DNA of 64,000 bases from UBA4744 sp963718995 (lineage in GTDB: Bacteria; Actinomycetota; Acidimicrobiia; Spongiisociales; UBA4744). Location of the stretch: contig CAVRAP010000005.1 in NCBI GenBank assembly GCA_963718995.1, positions 1 through 64,000 on the forward strand. Direction: 5' to 3'. The number at the start of each line of letters is the position of its first letter. Position 1 is the stretch's first letter. The notes beneath the pieces are model-generated. The model did not search any database. It saw nothing but the letters and a program-made list of their open reading frames with translations, and was not told the origin of the DNA. This document shows positions 46,685 to 56,033 of the stretch, one piece after another. The position numbers were made by a program, and so were the translations under genes.

Positions 46685-47586
46685 GTCGTGCCCTCGAAAG
46701 CGAAGAGAGGCCGCGGCGCAGCTCCCAACCGGAACTTGTACGGCTCATCACCCTTGAGAAAGTCAAACGTGGTCCGGCTCGCTCCGATCTCTCGCTCGAT
46801 CAGCATGCTCAACAGGACGATGCCGGGGGAAGCCGCCGAGGAGCGGTCGTAGCCGGAGTTGTACAGGTAGAACCCGTCGGCATCTGCATAGGAAAAGGTC
46901 GCGGCCACGGGCCGACCGTCTTCGCCACACAGGAGATCGACCTGCCAGCCGGGCTGGTCGGCCAGCGAGGCGAACAAAACCTCCATCGCGGACGTCATGA
47001 ACCCGCCCTTGGCTCCTGCCGAGCTGCGATGCAGTTCGACGAACTGGCGGAAGCCGCCACCGGATCCCCGGGCCGTGATGAGAGCGGGCGAGCCATGCAC
47101 ATCTTGGAATCGGCGCCGTTTCCGCCTGATCTCGTGACGCTGCTTCTTACCGATCTGCTGCAGATACTCCTCATAGTCCCCGGGGAGCCGCAGCCGCGCC
47201 GTCACCGCGTGCTGCTTCCGGGGAACGTCACATCCGGCTCTCTGCAGCCCACGGCCCACCACGTCGGCGGCTTCGGCGGGAAGTGAATCGAACCGGTAGC
47301 GGAGGCCGGGACTGGTCGCCATCACGTCCGCGATCAGGTCGGCACCACCATCGCCGAGCGGACTGCGGTAGTCCACCAGATCACGATGTCCGACCCAACC
47401 CAGACCGGTCTCATCCAGCACCAGCGGCACCAGCGCCGAGCGGGATTCAGCCAGGCGCAGCTCACCGTTCGGTGCACTTCCCCAGATTGCCTCCAGGAAC
47501 CCGCGCCGGGCGAAGGGGCCGGTGTTCGGAGCAACCGGGGCGAGATCGAATGCCGGGGTGGACCAATCGGTGTGCGGGGTCACCAT
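46681..47586 (-). CDS. FemAB/BioF2-like acyltransferase of the GNAT fold
   Basis: About 301 residues from ATG 47586 (GTG 47583 possible). The C-terminal half is a GNAT/FemAB-type domain with GKKQRHEIRRKRRRF, FVELHRSSAGAKGGFM and FYLYNSGYDRSSAASPGIVL, then DFLKGDEPYKFRLG. The last two are typical of the BioF2-like/CelD group. The start overlaps the asparaginase stop and the stop overlaps mshA, so the three are co-transcribed. A role in mycothiol or cell-wall chemistry is possible but unproved. Confidence 0.75.
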   Translation of the reverse strand: MVTPHTDWSTPAFDLAPVAPNTGPFARRGFLEAIWGSAPNGELRLAESRSALVPLVLDETGLGWVGHRDLVDYRSPLGDGGADLIADVMATSPGLRYRFDSLPAEAADVVGRGLQRAGCDVPRKQHAVTARLRLPGDYEEYLQQIGKKQRHEIRRKRRRFQDVHGSPALITARGSGGGFRQFVELHRSSAGAKGGFMTSAMEVLFASLADQPGWQVDLLCGEDGRPVAATFSYADADGFYLYNSGYDRSSAASPGIVLLSMLIEREIGASRTTFDFLKGDEPYKFRLGAAPRPLFAFEGTT

Positions 47587-48524
47587 TGCAGCTGCACGAT
47601 CGGCTCGATGACGCCTTGTGGCTTCCCGCCACCCAAGACAGGTGGATGCGAGATCCCCTGCAAAGCCTCCCGGGCCTTCGGGGAGATCAGGCCCAACTGA
47701 TCGAGAGCCGCAACCATGCCGACTCCGACGGCTCTCGGCGATCCGTCCCACACCTTGACGGCCACGCCCAGCTGATCGCGGACCGCCACCCCGAGGCATG
47801 CTTCCGCCCCATGCTTGGCAGCAGCCTCAACCCAGGTGGCGATGTGAGCAGCCGGCTGACTCTGGTCGCTGGTCAGGGCCGGCATCTGATGCATGGCCTG
47901 CCAGGCCGGCGCGAACCGGGCGTGACCGGCCAGCCGGGCAAAGGACCTCGCCATCGCGCGAACGTTGGCCCGAAAAGCCGGCACCCCGCAACCGTCGACT
48001 CCAACGGGACCGAAGTCCGCTCCAAGCACATCACGCATCGTCCGGGCGATCTGTTCTTGCAGTGGGTGATCGGGGTCGAGGTAGGTATCGATCGGCCATC
48101 CGGCCGCTACGCAGGCCCGCAGCATGGCCGCGTGTTTCCCCGAACAGTTGTGCCAGATCGCTCGCGGGGCGTGGTGCCCGGCGGCAACCAGTCGGTCCTG
48201 AGCGCCCTCACCGAACGGCCAGGCCGCCGGGCACTTGAGGGCCGACTCATCGAGCCCGACTTCCTCGAGCATGACCCGCACGATGGCCACGTGCACCGGT
48301 TGGCCGCCGTGGCTGGCACAGGCCAGGGCCATGTGCTGTGGGGACAAGTCGGCGCCCGACTCCTGGGAGACGATCGCCTGAAAGGGTTTGGCAGCAGACC
48401 GCAGGAAGAAGACCCGATCCAGGTCACCGGTTGCGGCCAGCAAACGGCCATCGAGATCGACGGCCGCCACGGCGCCGTCGTGGACCGCCTCGACGAGTCC
48501 GCTGCGAACGACCCGAGCCAGCAC
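47580..48524 (-). CDS. Asparaginase II-family protein
   Basis: 314 residues of the Rhizobium-type (ReAII-like) asparaginase family. Recognisable stretches are FFLRSAAKPFQAI with the catalytic Ser-Lys, CASHGGQPVHV, NCSGKHAAML and DGCGVPAF. It is unrelated in fold to the AnsA/AnsB asparaginases. It would deaminate asparagine, the reverse of the AsnA reaction encoded at 53735. Overlaps the next gene by 7 nt. Confidence 0.88.
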   Translation of the reverse strand: MLARVVRSGLVEAVHDGAVAAVDLDGRLLAATGDLDRVFFLRSAAKPFQAIVSQESGADLSPQHMALACASHGGQPVHVAIVRVMLEEVGLDESALKCPAAWPFGEGAQDRLVAAGHHAPRAIWHNCSGKHAAMLRACVAAGWPIDTYLDPDHPLQEQIARTMRDVLGADFGPVGVDGCGVPAFRANVRAMARSFARLAGHARFAPAWQAMHQMPALTSDQSQPAAHIATWVEAAAKHGAEACLGVAVRDQLGVAVKVWDGSPRAVGVGMVAALDQLGLISPKAREALQGISHPPVLGGGKPQGVIEPIVQLQW

Positions 48525-48533
48525 CGGGCCGAC

Positions 48534-49070
48534 TCAGCCGACCGGGAGCTCGTCGGGGTCGACCTGCCCCTCCTTGTACCGGCGCATGATCTCAACCTGG
48601 ATGGAATCGAACACGTGCTGCACGGCCTTGCGGCCCGTCGAGATCTCTTGCTCGGTTTCAGCCAGGACCACCTGGATGTCGGAGAGTTCCTGAGTTTCGC
48701 ATTCGGGCAGGCGCGACAGGAAGTCGTCCTCCAAGACCCGATCGATGTGTCTGCGCCGCGACTCCGGGAGGTCGGGAGCCAGCATCTGTGGCACGCGTTG
48801 CTGCTGACCGCCGGCGCGTTCACCGGCACCGAGGATCTCCGGAAGGGCTTCGATCAAGGACCGGGTCTCCTTGCCGCTCCGGCGATTCAACTCGAATGCC
48901 AGTAAATCCATGCGACCGTGCAGCAGCCGGCGATAGAAGGAAAACTCGGTCTCGACTTCGTCGGCCATCCGGCGGCGATCGCGGAGTTCGGCAACCGGGG
49001 CCGTCGCGAGATCCACGAGGAACTCTGGATCGAGCAGAATGTCAATGCGGCGGCGTTGTTCCATAGTCAT
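48534..49070 (-). CDS. rsiG: RsiG-like anti-sigma factor with cyclic-di-GMP motifs
   Basis: 178 mostly helical residues. RsiG of Streptomyces binds cyclic di-GMP with two copies of E(X)3S(X)2R(X)3Q(X)3D on an antiparallel coiled coil and sequesters the sporulation sigma factor WhiG. Here the C-terminal copy is exact (E140, S144, R147, Q151, D155). The N-terminal copy is E40, S44, R47, H51, D55, with His in place of Gln. The helix around it, SFYRRLLHGRMDLLAFELNR, is typical of the family. No WhiG-type sigma gene is in the window. It sits 9 nt upstream of the asparaginase gene and just after the M23 peptidase gene. Confidence 0.75.
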   Translation of the reverse strand: MTMEQRRRIDILLDPEFLVDLATAPVAELRDRRRMADEVETEFSFYRRLLHGRMDLLAFELNRRSGKETRSLIEALPEILGAGERAGGQQQRVPQMLAPDLPESRRRHIDRVLEDDFLSRLPECETQELSDIQVVLAETEQEISTGRKAVQHVFDSIQVEIMRRYKEGQVDPDELPVG

Positions 49071-49074
49071 GGTG

Positions 49075-50190
49075 TTACCCGCACGCAGCTTTGAGGGTGA
49101 AATACGGGTTCATGGGTGATCCGCCTCCCGGATGTATCTGGAAATGAACATGCGGCGCCCCTCCGTAGGCGTTGCCGGAGTTCCCGTTATAGCCGATCAC
49201 GTCGCCTTTCGATACATACGCACCCGTTGAGATGCCCGGAGCCCAGCCACTCAAGTGAGCGTAGTAGTAGCCCGTGCGGTTTTCGGAGGTGAGCCACACG
49301 GAGTTGCCGCCCAGCGAGTTCGTATACGCTCGCACCGTGCCACTCACCACCGCATACACCGGCTGGCCCATGGGTGCGAACACGTCGGTGCCCTTATGGC
49401 TCCGACCGCCGGAGCGGGGGAAACCCCAATCGTTGATGAATTGGGTAGCACCCGGGCTCATGGGACAGATGAACCCTGAGGTCACGGACGAAGGTACCCC
49501 ACCGGACGCTCCCTTGGCCCGGGCCGCCGCGGCTGCAGCTGCGGCGGCCAGCTGGGCGTCGTATTCGGACCTGAGCTTCCTACAGTCATCGCTCAGCGTT
49601 CGGTAGGCCGCCTCTTTCTTGTTCATCGAATCTTCCATGAGTTCGGCGACGTCGAGAGCTTCCTGGTTGAGAACCACCAGGCGCTCCTGATCGACCTTCA
49701 GCTCTTCTTGCCACCGCTCCATATCGTTCTTGAGGGCGGCCAGGTGGTCGAGGGAAGAAATGTCTTCTTCGGTCACAACCTGGAGGAACTCCTGACCGGT
49801 CAGTACTTCATCCACCGATGAGGACGACAAGACGAATTCGGCGACCTGGCTTCCGCCGTCCATGTACATCTCGACCGCCCGGCCGACCACCCGCTCGCGA
49901 ATATCGGCAACGTCCGTTTGCTTCTCTTCGATGCGGTCGCGCAGTTGCAGGACCCGCAGGCTCACACTCTCGAGTTCCTCGTTGACTTCGTTGTACCGGG
50001 CGAGCGCATCGGCGGCGCGGGCTGCCGCGGCATCCCATTCGTCCAGCGCCGCTTTCGAGTTCACGCAGGCGGCATCCACCTGTGCCTTAGTGACGGATGA
50101 CGCAGGCAGCGCGGAACCGAACACCCACAGCAGGACGAGGGGGAAAATAAAAAGGACGCGACGCGAAGAAAGCCAATGCATAACGCCCAT
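49075..50190 (-). CDS. Secreted M23 peptidase with coiled-coil domain
   Basis: 371 residues. A signal peptide (RVLFIFPLVLLWVFGSALPA) is followed by a long coiled coil (about residues 35-220, for example LRDRIEEKQTDVADIRERVV). The C-terminal LytM/M23 domain has the zinc motifs SHKGTDVFAPMG (HxxxD) and PHVHFQIHPGG (HxH). The architecture resembles EnvC/NlpD-type and actinobacterial RipA-partner proteins that act on or regulate peptidoglycan hydrolysis. All zinc ligands are present, so it is probably active. Confidence 0.88.
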   Translation of the reverse strand: MGVMHWLSSRRVLFIFPLVLLWVFGSALPASSVTKAQVDAACVNSKAALDEWDAAAARAADALARYNEVNEELESVSLRVLQLRDRIEEKQTDVADIRERVVGRAVEMYMDGGSQVAEFVLSSSSVDEVLTGQEFLQVVTEEDISSLDHLAALKNDMERWQEELKVDQERLVVLNQEALDVAELMEDSMNKKEAAYRTLSDDCRKLRSEYDAQLAAAAAAAAARAKGASGGVPSSVTSGFICPMSPGATQFINDWGFPRSGGRSHKGTDVFAPMGQPVYAVVSGTVRAYTNSLGGNSVWLTSENRTGYYYAHLSGWAPGISTGAYVSKGDVIGYNGNSGNAYGGAPHVHFQIHPGGGSPMNPYFTLKAACG

Positions 50191-50236
50191 CAGCGTAGTG
50201 AGATATCGAACTCTTGAGAAGTCACAAGCCGCCGGG

Positions 50237-51241
50237 CTACAGCAACAACGTGACGAAAGGCGCGTACATCAGGGCGGCCAGCACCGGCCCGTCGAGGGCG
50301 ACGAAGGAACCCTCTACGGCGTCGGTCAGGTACACCTCGCCGACTCTGATGAGGCTGCCCATCGATATCCCGGCCACCAACCCGACGGCGACGAACACCC
50401 CGACCAGGAACATACCGACGAAGTTGAGATCCCAAACGAACGAAGCTGCGACGGCGGCCAGGACGGTGGCCAGAACGGCTCCCGTGAGCGGATCAAGCGA
50501 CGGTCTATTCGCGCGAGCCAACAGGCCGGCGGTGGCCTTGCCAACGATGACCATGACCAGGAATACCCAGATGAGGTCCTGCCCGATCACCGTCTGGATG
50601 CGGACCAACACCAGCGATCCAATCGACAGGGCCGCGGCCAGCGCCACCGTCGCGGTCGAAACCAGCGAGACCAGGCTGCGGTGCCGTGGGGAGAAGACTC
50701 CGGAGATGAGGGTGATCATCACGGCCAGGCCGGCCGCCACTCCCAGGCCGATCCCGGAACCCGCAGGGGAGAGTTCCGCTACCTCGAATCCGTACGTCGC
50801 CAAACCACCGGCCAGCACGGCCAGTAACACGGGGACCCGGTAGGGACGCCACGGGTCATCCTCGCCGCTGATGTCCCATACCCAGAGGGTTGCGACCCCG
50901 ACCAGAACAGCAACGAACCAGGCCGGCTCGGCGAAGGCGTTGGCGATCAAAAGGGCCAGGGTGGCCACGGTCACCTGGATACCGGCGACCGTCAAGGTGG
51001 CAGCCGCCCCACCGGACACAGGAGGGATCAGCGCCACCTCGTCGAGCGGACCGACCGGGTCTTGGGGATCGGCTGGTTCCCCATTGAGCCAGACGCGGGC
51101 GTGGTCGAGACTTTGCTGGAACTGGCGGCCATAACGATCGGCGGCCTGGTCGAGCACCGCACCGACGGTCTCGCCTGAGATTTCAACTGAGGACGAACCG
51201 GCCAGTTCTCTGAGATTGGCAAAGAGGCGAAGGTGTGCCAT
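50237..51241 (-). CDS. MoaD/ThiS-like ubiquitin-fold domain fused to a membrane domain
   Basis: About 334 residues. Residues 1-78 read like MoaD (MAHLRLFANLRELAGSSSVE at the start, VALIPPVSGG at the end). In MoaD the GG is the C-terminus and is activated as a thiocarboxylate, but here the frame continues into eight or more membrane helices (for example IGLGVAAGLAVMITLISGVF). The membrane part recalls CdsA-like cytidylyltransferases only vaguely. If the fusion is real, the GG cannot be thiolated unless it is cleaved. A frame error at the G-run after PPVSGG cannot be excluded. Divergent from gntR with a 44-nt gap. Confidence 0.6.
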   Translation of the reverse strand: MAHLRLFANLRELAGSSSVEISGETVGAVLDQAADRYGRQFQQSLDHARVWLNGEPADPQDPVGPLDEVALIPPVSGGAAATLTVAGIQVTVATLALLIANAFAEPAWFVAVLVGVATLWVWDISGEDDPWRPYRVPVLLAVLAGGLATYGFEVAELSPAGSGIGLGVAAGLAVMITLISGVFSPRHRSLVSLVSTATVALAAALSIGSLVLVRIQTVIGQDLIWVFLVMVIVGKATAGLLARANRPSLDPLTGAVLATVLAAVAASFVWDLNFVGMFLVGVFVAVGLVAGISMGSLIRVGEVYLTDAVEGSFVALDGPVLAALMYAPFVTLLL

Positions 51242-51273
51242 GACCAGAGAGGTTAACGCCAAGTTTGCGAAGG

Positions 51274-51288
51274 TACATTGTGCTGGTG
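51274..51288 (+). promoter_or_regulatory. Leaderless-type -10 element (TACATT + 6 nt + GTG)
   Basis: TACATT at 51274-51279, GTGCTG, then GTG at 51286. On the other strand TAACCT lies 8 nt before the ATG at 51241, so two promoters share 44 nt. Confidence 0.5.
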
Positions 51289-51657
51289 AGATTCCTCATA
51301 GACCACACGGCCGCCGCCGCCCCGTACGTCCAGGTGCGGGACCAGATCCAGGAGGCGATCCGGTCCGGCGAACTGCCGGTGGGAGCCCGACTTCCGGCTA
51401 TCCGCAGCCTGGCAGAAACGGCGGGTGTCGCTCCCGGCACCGTCGCCCGCGCCTATCGGGAGCTCGAAACGCATGGCCTGCTCGATACCCGCGGGCGCCA
51501 TGGGACCTTCGTGTCCGACCCGGCCGAAGCCCGTAATCTCCACCGACGGGAACTGTCAGATCTCGCCGAGTCGTACGCGAGGATCGCCGCCCGGCACGGC
51601 GTTCAACCGGCCGTTGCGCTCGATCTCATCGACCAGGCGTTGCGCAACCAGGAATGA
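51286..51657 (+). CDS. GntR-family regulator, YtrA-like
   Basis: 123 residues. The winged helix is clear: PYVQVRDQIQEAIRSGELPV, RLPAIRSLAETAGVAPGTVA, RAYRELETHGLLDTRGRHGT. The short C-terminal helical part, without a FadR or UTRA domain, fits the YtrA subfamily, which usually controls adjacent membrane transport genes. The GTG start is chosen for the TACATT element 6 nt upstream. The likely target is the divergent MoaD-membrane gene. Confidence 0.88.
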   Translation: MRFLIDHTAAAAPYVQVRDQIQEAIRSGELPVGARLPAIRSLAETAGVAPGTVARAYRELETHGLLDTRGRHGTFVSDPAEARNLHRRELSDLAESYARIAARHGVQPAVALDLIDQALRNQE

Positions 51658-51659
51658 CC

Positions 51660-52949
51660 TCAGGCTGAAGTTTCCTCAACGGCTTCAACAACGACCGCCG
51701 TCTCCGCCTTTTGCCTGGCTCCCAGACCGCTCAGGATGTTGATCCCGGTGGCCGTCTCGATCTGTTCGGTGAGCTTGATCACCGCGGCCGGCAGCTGGCT
51801 CATGACCTCGGGAATCCCCTGCGATCCGTTGCCGGAGTCGATCACGGTGACCTTGTCGATGGCGACACCCTTGACCGTGTCGACGATCTGACCGAGCAGG
51901 TCGGGCAGCATATTGAGCACGAAGATCTGCTCGGCATCCGTCGCCGGCGGCCTGGTACTGCTCGATGAGCCGCTTGAACACCTCGATCTGGGCGGCCCCG
52001 TCCTCGATGATCTTGGCGGCTTCACCCTTGGCCCGCAGTTCCGTGGCTTCCTTCTCTGCCCGGGCCGGGGTGATCACGTCGGCTTCGAGACGGCGCTTCT
52101 GCAGCTCGATCCGCTCGGTTTCGAGGGACTGCTCGGCGACGGCCTTCGCCTTCTCGCCGGCCACCTCTGGCCTCCCGTTCCTTGGCGATCGCCCACGCGT
52201 CGAGTTCGGCTTGTCGCACCCGCAGGTCGTTGGTCTTCTCAACAATGTCGAGGTTGGCGTTGACCTGGGCGATCTCCGCCCGGCGGCGGGCCCCCGCCTC
52301 GGCTTCCTGTGCCTCGGTCTGGCGTTCCGCCTCGGCGACCCGCGCCTCCATGATGACTTGCGCCGTCCGCCTGCGACCCACCGAGTCGAGGTAATCGACC
52401 TCGTCGGTCACGTTCTGGATCTTGAGCACGTCCAGGTCGAGCCCCAGGGTGCGCATGTCGTCGTCGGCTTCGTCGATCAGCGTCTGAGCGAACTTGAGCC
52501 GGTCCTCGTTGACTTCCTCCGGGGTGAGGGTGGCCAGCACGCCGCGCAAGTTGGCTTCGAGGGTCTCTTTGGCGATCTTCTGCGACATACTCGGTTGGAC
52601 GGTCCAGGAACCGCTCGATGGCGTTGTCGAGCACGCCTTCACGACTGGAGATCTTGATGTTGCCGACTGCCTGGACCGACAGAGGGATGGCGCCCTTGGA
52701 GTACGCGTTTTGCACGTTGACGTCGATGGCGATGGTGTTGAGCTCCATCCAACCGACCTTCTCCAGCAAGGGAATGCGAAGCGTCCGGCCACCGCGCAAG
52801 ACGCGATATCCGGGTTGTCCTTCCTTGCCACGTCCGGAGATAACCGCCACCAGGTTGGGCGGACAAATCACGATGAAGGACCGAACACTGATGAGCACCA
52901 GCGCAATGGCCAGAACAACAATCACCGCAACGGTGATAACTACGTCCAT
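51660..52949 (-). CDS. Flotillin/SPFH-domain protein (three frame breaks)
   Basis: About 430 residues. N-terminal membrane hairpin (VITVAVIVVLAIALVLISVR), SPFH domain (VISGRGKEGQPGYRVLRGGR, NIKISSREGVLDNAIERFL), then coiled coil (ARVAEAERQTEAQEAEAGAR, RLEADVITPARAEKEATELR) and the flotillin tail (VIDSGNGSQGIPEVMSQLPA). Frame breaks lie near 52590, 52165 and 51950. It follows the NfeD-like gene by 13 nt, the usual flotillin partner. It probably organises membrane microdomains. Confidence 0.85.
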
Positions 52950-52962
52950 GTTTCAACCTCTC

Positions 52963-53559
52963 TCAAAGCTCTCGAAACGAGGACACCCGGGCGGTGCCCT
53001 CGGCAACTTCTATCACAACGACCGATTCCCCTACCCCGAACTCGCTCTCTTCGGAGGGGTCGAAGGGAACGGCGGTCAAGTTGATGGTTTGACCTTCGAC
53101 CTCGCAGGTGATCCGACCTTTCGAAGGGACCGAGATGGGCACGGTTACCCGGCCGACGGCGCCACTCAGCTTGCTGTCACTCACGTCGGTGCCGACCGAC
53201 GAGGTCTTGAGGTAGCGGAACACCCGGTTATTCAGACTGGCGGCAAAAAGCCCCAGGGCGATCGCCACGATCAGAGCGATCGCCGAGTTCGTCGATAGCG
53301 CGGTGAGGATCAAACCCGTTGCGCCGAAGAACGCCAGGAAGAACACGATCGAACGAAAGGACAACAGCGAAAGGGCCGCAGCCGCGATCCCCTCTCCGGC
53401 ACCACCGACCCCACCGGCCGAATCGAAGTCGGCGCCGACGTCGACATCGACGTCCAGGTCGAAGTCGGCATCGACCTCGCCGCCCTCTCCCCCGAAGAAG
53501 ACGAAGAAGAGCAGGAAAGGCCACCCGACGGTCGCAGCGAAGGCAAATACAGCGGTCAT
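52963..53559 (-). CDS. NfeD-like membrane protein, flotillin partner
   Basis: 198 residues. An N-terminal helix and an acidic loop (VDADFDLDVDVDVGADFD) are followed by helices (FRSIVFFLAFFGATGLILTA, AIALIVAIALGLFAASLNN) and a C-terminal OB-fold domain (GRVTVPISVPSKGRITCEVE, FGVGESVVVIEVAEGTARV). The OB domain and the downstream flotillin gene mark it as an NfeD/YqiJ-type protein. The ATG at 53559 is chosen because TAGCGT lies 7 nt upstream. Confidence 0.78.
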   Translation of the reverse strand: MTAVFAFAATVGWPFLLFFVFFGGEGGEVDADFDLDVDVDVGADFDSAGGVGGAGEGIAAAALSLLSFRSIVFFLAFFGATGLILTALSTNSAIALIVAIALGLFAASLNNRVFRYLKTSSVGTDVSDSKLSGAVGRVTVPISVPSKGRITCEVEGQTINLTAVPFDPSEESEFGVGESVVVIEVAEGTARVSSFREL

Positions 53560-53734
53560 ACCGTCAACGCTACTCGGTAGTCGCCACCAACCCGGCCGAA
53601 TAAGTCCCCTGACAGGGCAGTCCGCCACCATCAATAGGCCATCCGGCCCTCCAGGTGGAGCCGTCCCGGGCGGTATCTTCGACAGAGAACCCCCCGGACT
53701 GGCTGCACGGGCACCATCGACGATCGGAGGCAGT

Positions 53735-54869
53735 ATGTCGGACAAGCAGGCCGATCTGGCCGGACCTGGAATCGGCAACTACGACGACCTCGCCAAAGTC
53801 CTGCCCGACGACTACCTATCGTTCCTCACCCCGCGCGAAACCATGCAGGCGCTGTTCGCCGCCAAGCAGTACATCGAAGAGCACCTGGCCGAAGAGCTCA
53901 ACCTGATGATGGTGCAGGTGCCGCTCATCGTGGACGTGGACAGCGGCGTCAACGACGACCTCGATCGGGACGGTTCGCGGACCCCGATCGGATTCCACAT
54001 CTCCAACGATCACGACCAACACCCGATCGATGCGCAGATCGTCCAGGCCGCCACCAAGTGGAAGCGCGTCGCCCTCGAGCAGTTCGGGATGCAACCGGGC
54101 GAGGGCCTGCTGACCGACATGAAGGCGGTCCGCAAGGACTACTTCCTCGACCACGATCACAGTGCCTACGTGGATCAGTGGGATTGGGAGAAGGCGATCA
54201 CGGCCGGATCAGCGCAACCTCGACTTCCTGACCGAAACGGTGCGCAAGATCTGGAGAGTCATCAAAGGCGCCGAGCAGCACGTCATGGAGATGTTCCCGG
54301 CGCTGCGCACGGACCGAAGTACCCGGATCTCCCCGACGAACTCACGTTCCTCCACGCCGAGGACATCCTGGGGATGTACCCGGACCTGCCCCGCAAGCAA
54401 CGCGAAACCGAGGTGTTGCAGAAGTTCCCCGGCGTGTTCATCTACGGCATCGGCTGGACCCTCGAAGACGGCTACCCCCACGAGATGCGCGCCGCCGACT
54501 ACGACGACTGGATCACGCCGACCGTCTCGGACGACGGGCGAGCCGATGCACGGTCTCAACGGTGACATCCTGGTGTGGAATCCGGTCACCAAACGGCGCC
54601 ATGAGCTGACCTCGATGGGCGTGCGGGTCACCAAGGAGACCCTCGTGAAACAGCTCGAGCTCACCGGCCAGATGGACTTCCTGAAGCTGCCGTATCACCA
54701 GGCGATCATGAACGACGAGATCCCGCTGTCGATCGGCGGTGGCATCGGCCAATCCCGGACCTACATGGCGTTGCTGAAGAAGGCTCACCTCGGTGAGGTG
54801 AGCGTCACCGTCTGGCCGCAGATCCTCAAGGACCTGTGCGCAGAACGAAACATCTTCGTCCTGGAGTAG
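53735..54869 (+). CDS. asnA: Aspartate-ammonia ligase (frame breaks)
   Basis: About 378 residues. LTPRETMQALFAAKQYIEEH, QAATKWKRVALEQFG, EGLLTDMKAVRKDYFLDHDH and AYVDQWDWEKAIT mark AsnA, followed by RAADYDDWITPT, GLNGDILVWNP and SIGGGIGQSR, all signatures of the class II-synthetase-like fold. Frame breaks near 54210, 54305 and 54540 alternate between two frames. The enzyme makes asparagine from aspartate, ammonia and ATP. A TATCTT -10-like box and GGAGG ribosome site (53726-53730) precede the ATG. Confidence 0.9.
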
Positions 54870-54931
54870 CGGGCAGAGAGGGTGGAGCGAGGCGAGAGGA
54901 ACCTCGACGGACTCGCCAACGTCGCAACTCC

Positions 54932-55366
54932 ATGAACAGAGCTGTTCTCGCAACGTTGATTGCTGCGCTCCTCGTTGGTTGTTCGCCGTCCGCTGATCCC
55001 ATCACGGCGATCGCCGGCCTCAACGATGCCGCCCTACCGGCCGGCACCTACCGGGTGGTCGGGTTCCTGGTATTCCTCGACGACTGCGGTTTCTGCCCTC
55101 CCGGTGCGGCCTGTGAGCCGTGCGCCGGCCCTGCCTTCTCGGTTCTGGCAGATGACCGGGAGCGAGGCATCGAATGGTCCGGCTCAACAGTGGAGATCGT
55201 CGAGCAGTTGGAGATCGATCATCTCCTCTTGAGCATCAACCTCGACAACGAAGACCGGCTCGAACCGGCCGTGCGATATGAGATGACCATCGAGCTGACC
55301 GACAGCACTCCGTACGGGGGAAGCAACCGGCTGGCCACTCTGCTCGAGTTTTCCGAACAACGTTGA
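54932..55366 (+). CDS. Small lipoprotein of unknown function
   Basis: 144 residues. The signal peptide MNRAVLATLIAALLVGCSPS has a lipobox Cys at 17. The mature part is mostly beta with a Cys-rich loop, DDCGFCPPGAACEPCAGPAF, holding four Cys. It may be a small beta-barrel or OB-like protein. I recognise no family. It lies 62 nt after asnA with only a weak ribosome site. Confidence 0.65.
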   Translation: MNRAVLATLIAALLVGCSPSADPITAIAGLNDAALPAGTYRVVGFLVFLDDCGFCPPGAACEPCAGPAFSVLADDRERGIEWSGSTVEIVEQLEIDHLLLSINLDNEDRLEPAVRYEMTIELTDSTPYGGSNRLATLLEFSEQR

Positions 55367-55470
55367 GAACCGGGGGCCCTGAGGTTCGCGGGTCATCCAA
55401 TCTTCTGTCGGCTTCGTAATACAGCGGTAACCCTGCACCGCAGGAAAAGAAGCTCAACAGGAGATTTGAC

Positions 55471-55998
55471 ATGAAGATACGAGTGATCGCGCTGGCATCT
55501 GTGCTGGCCATCGTGGGAGCAGCATGCTCAACCGCTGATACCACCGAAGAAACCACTACCACCACGACCGTTGCCGAAGAGATGATGGAAGAGACCATCG
55601 TCGACGTGGCCGTCGGTGCAGGATTCAACACCCTCGTCACCGCCGTCCAGGCCGCCGGCCTGGTGGACACCCTCAACGGCGAAGGACCGTTCACGGTCTT
55701 TGCTCCCACCGACGAGGCCTTCGCCGCCCTCCCTGAAGGCGTGCTCGACGGTCTGCTGGCCGACCCGGCAGCCCTGGCCGAAGTGCTGAAGTACCACGTT
55801 GTGTCCGGCGAAGTGCTGGCAGCCGATGTTGTCGGGCTCGACTCGGCCACCACGGTTCAGGGTGAGGACATCGCCATTGCTGTAGTCGACGGAACCGTCG
55901 TGCTCAACGGCACGGCCAATGTCGTCACGACCGACGTGATGGCTTCGAACGGCGTCATCCACGTGATCGACGCTGTCATCCTCCCGCCGTCGTCGTAG
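55471..55998 (+). CDS. Fasciclin-domain lipoprotein
   Basis: 175 residues. Lipobox VGAACST, a Thr/Glu linker (TTEETTTTTT) and one FAS1 domain: FNTLVTAVQAAGLVDTLNGE, GPFTVFAPTDEAFAALPEG, VLKYHVVSGEVLAADVV, and ASNGVIHVIDAVILPP at the end. Both FAS1 conserved boxes are present. These are cell-surface adhesion or matrix proteins. Ribosome site CAGGAGA. A strong hairpin terminator follows at 56034. Confidence 0.92.
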   Translation: MKIRVIALASVLAIVGAACSTADTTEETTTTTTVAEEMMEETIVDVAVGAGFNTLVTAVQAAGLVDTLNGEGPFTVFAPTDEAFAALPEGVLDGLLADPAALAEVLKYHVVSGEVLAADVVGLDSATTVQGEDIAIAVVDGTVVLNGTANVVTTDVMASNGVIHVIDAVILPPSS

Positions 55999-56033
55999 TC
56001 ACCAGCAACCACCACAAGCGGGCGAGACCCGCT

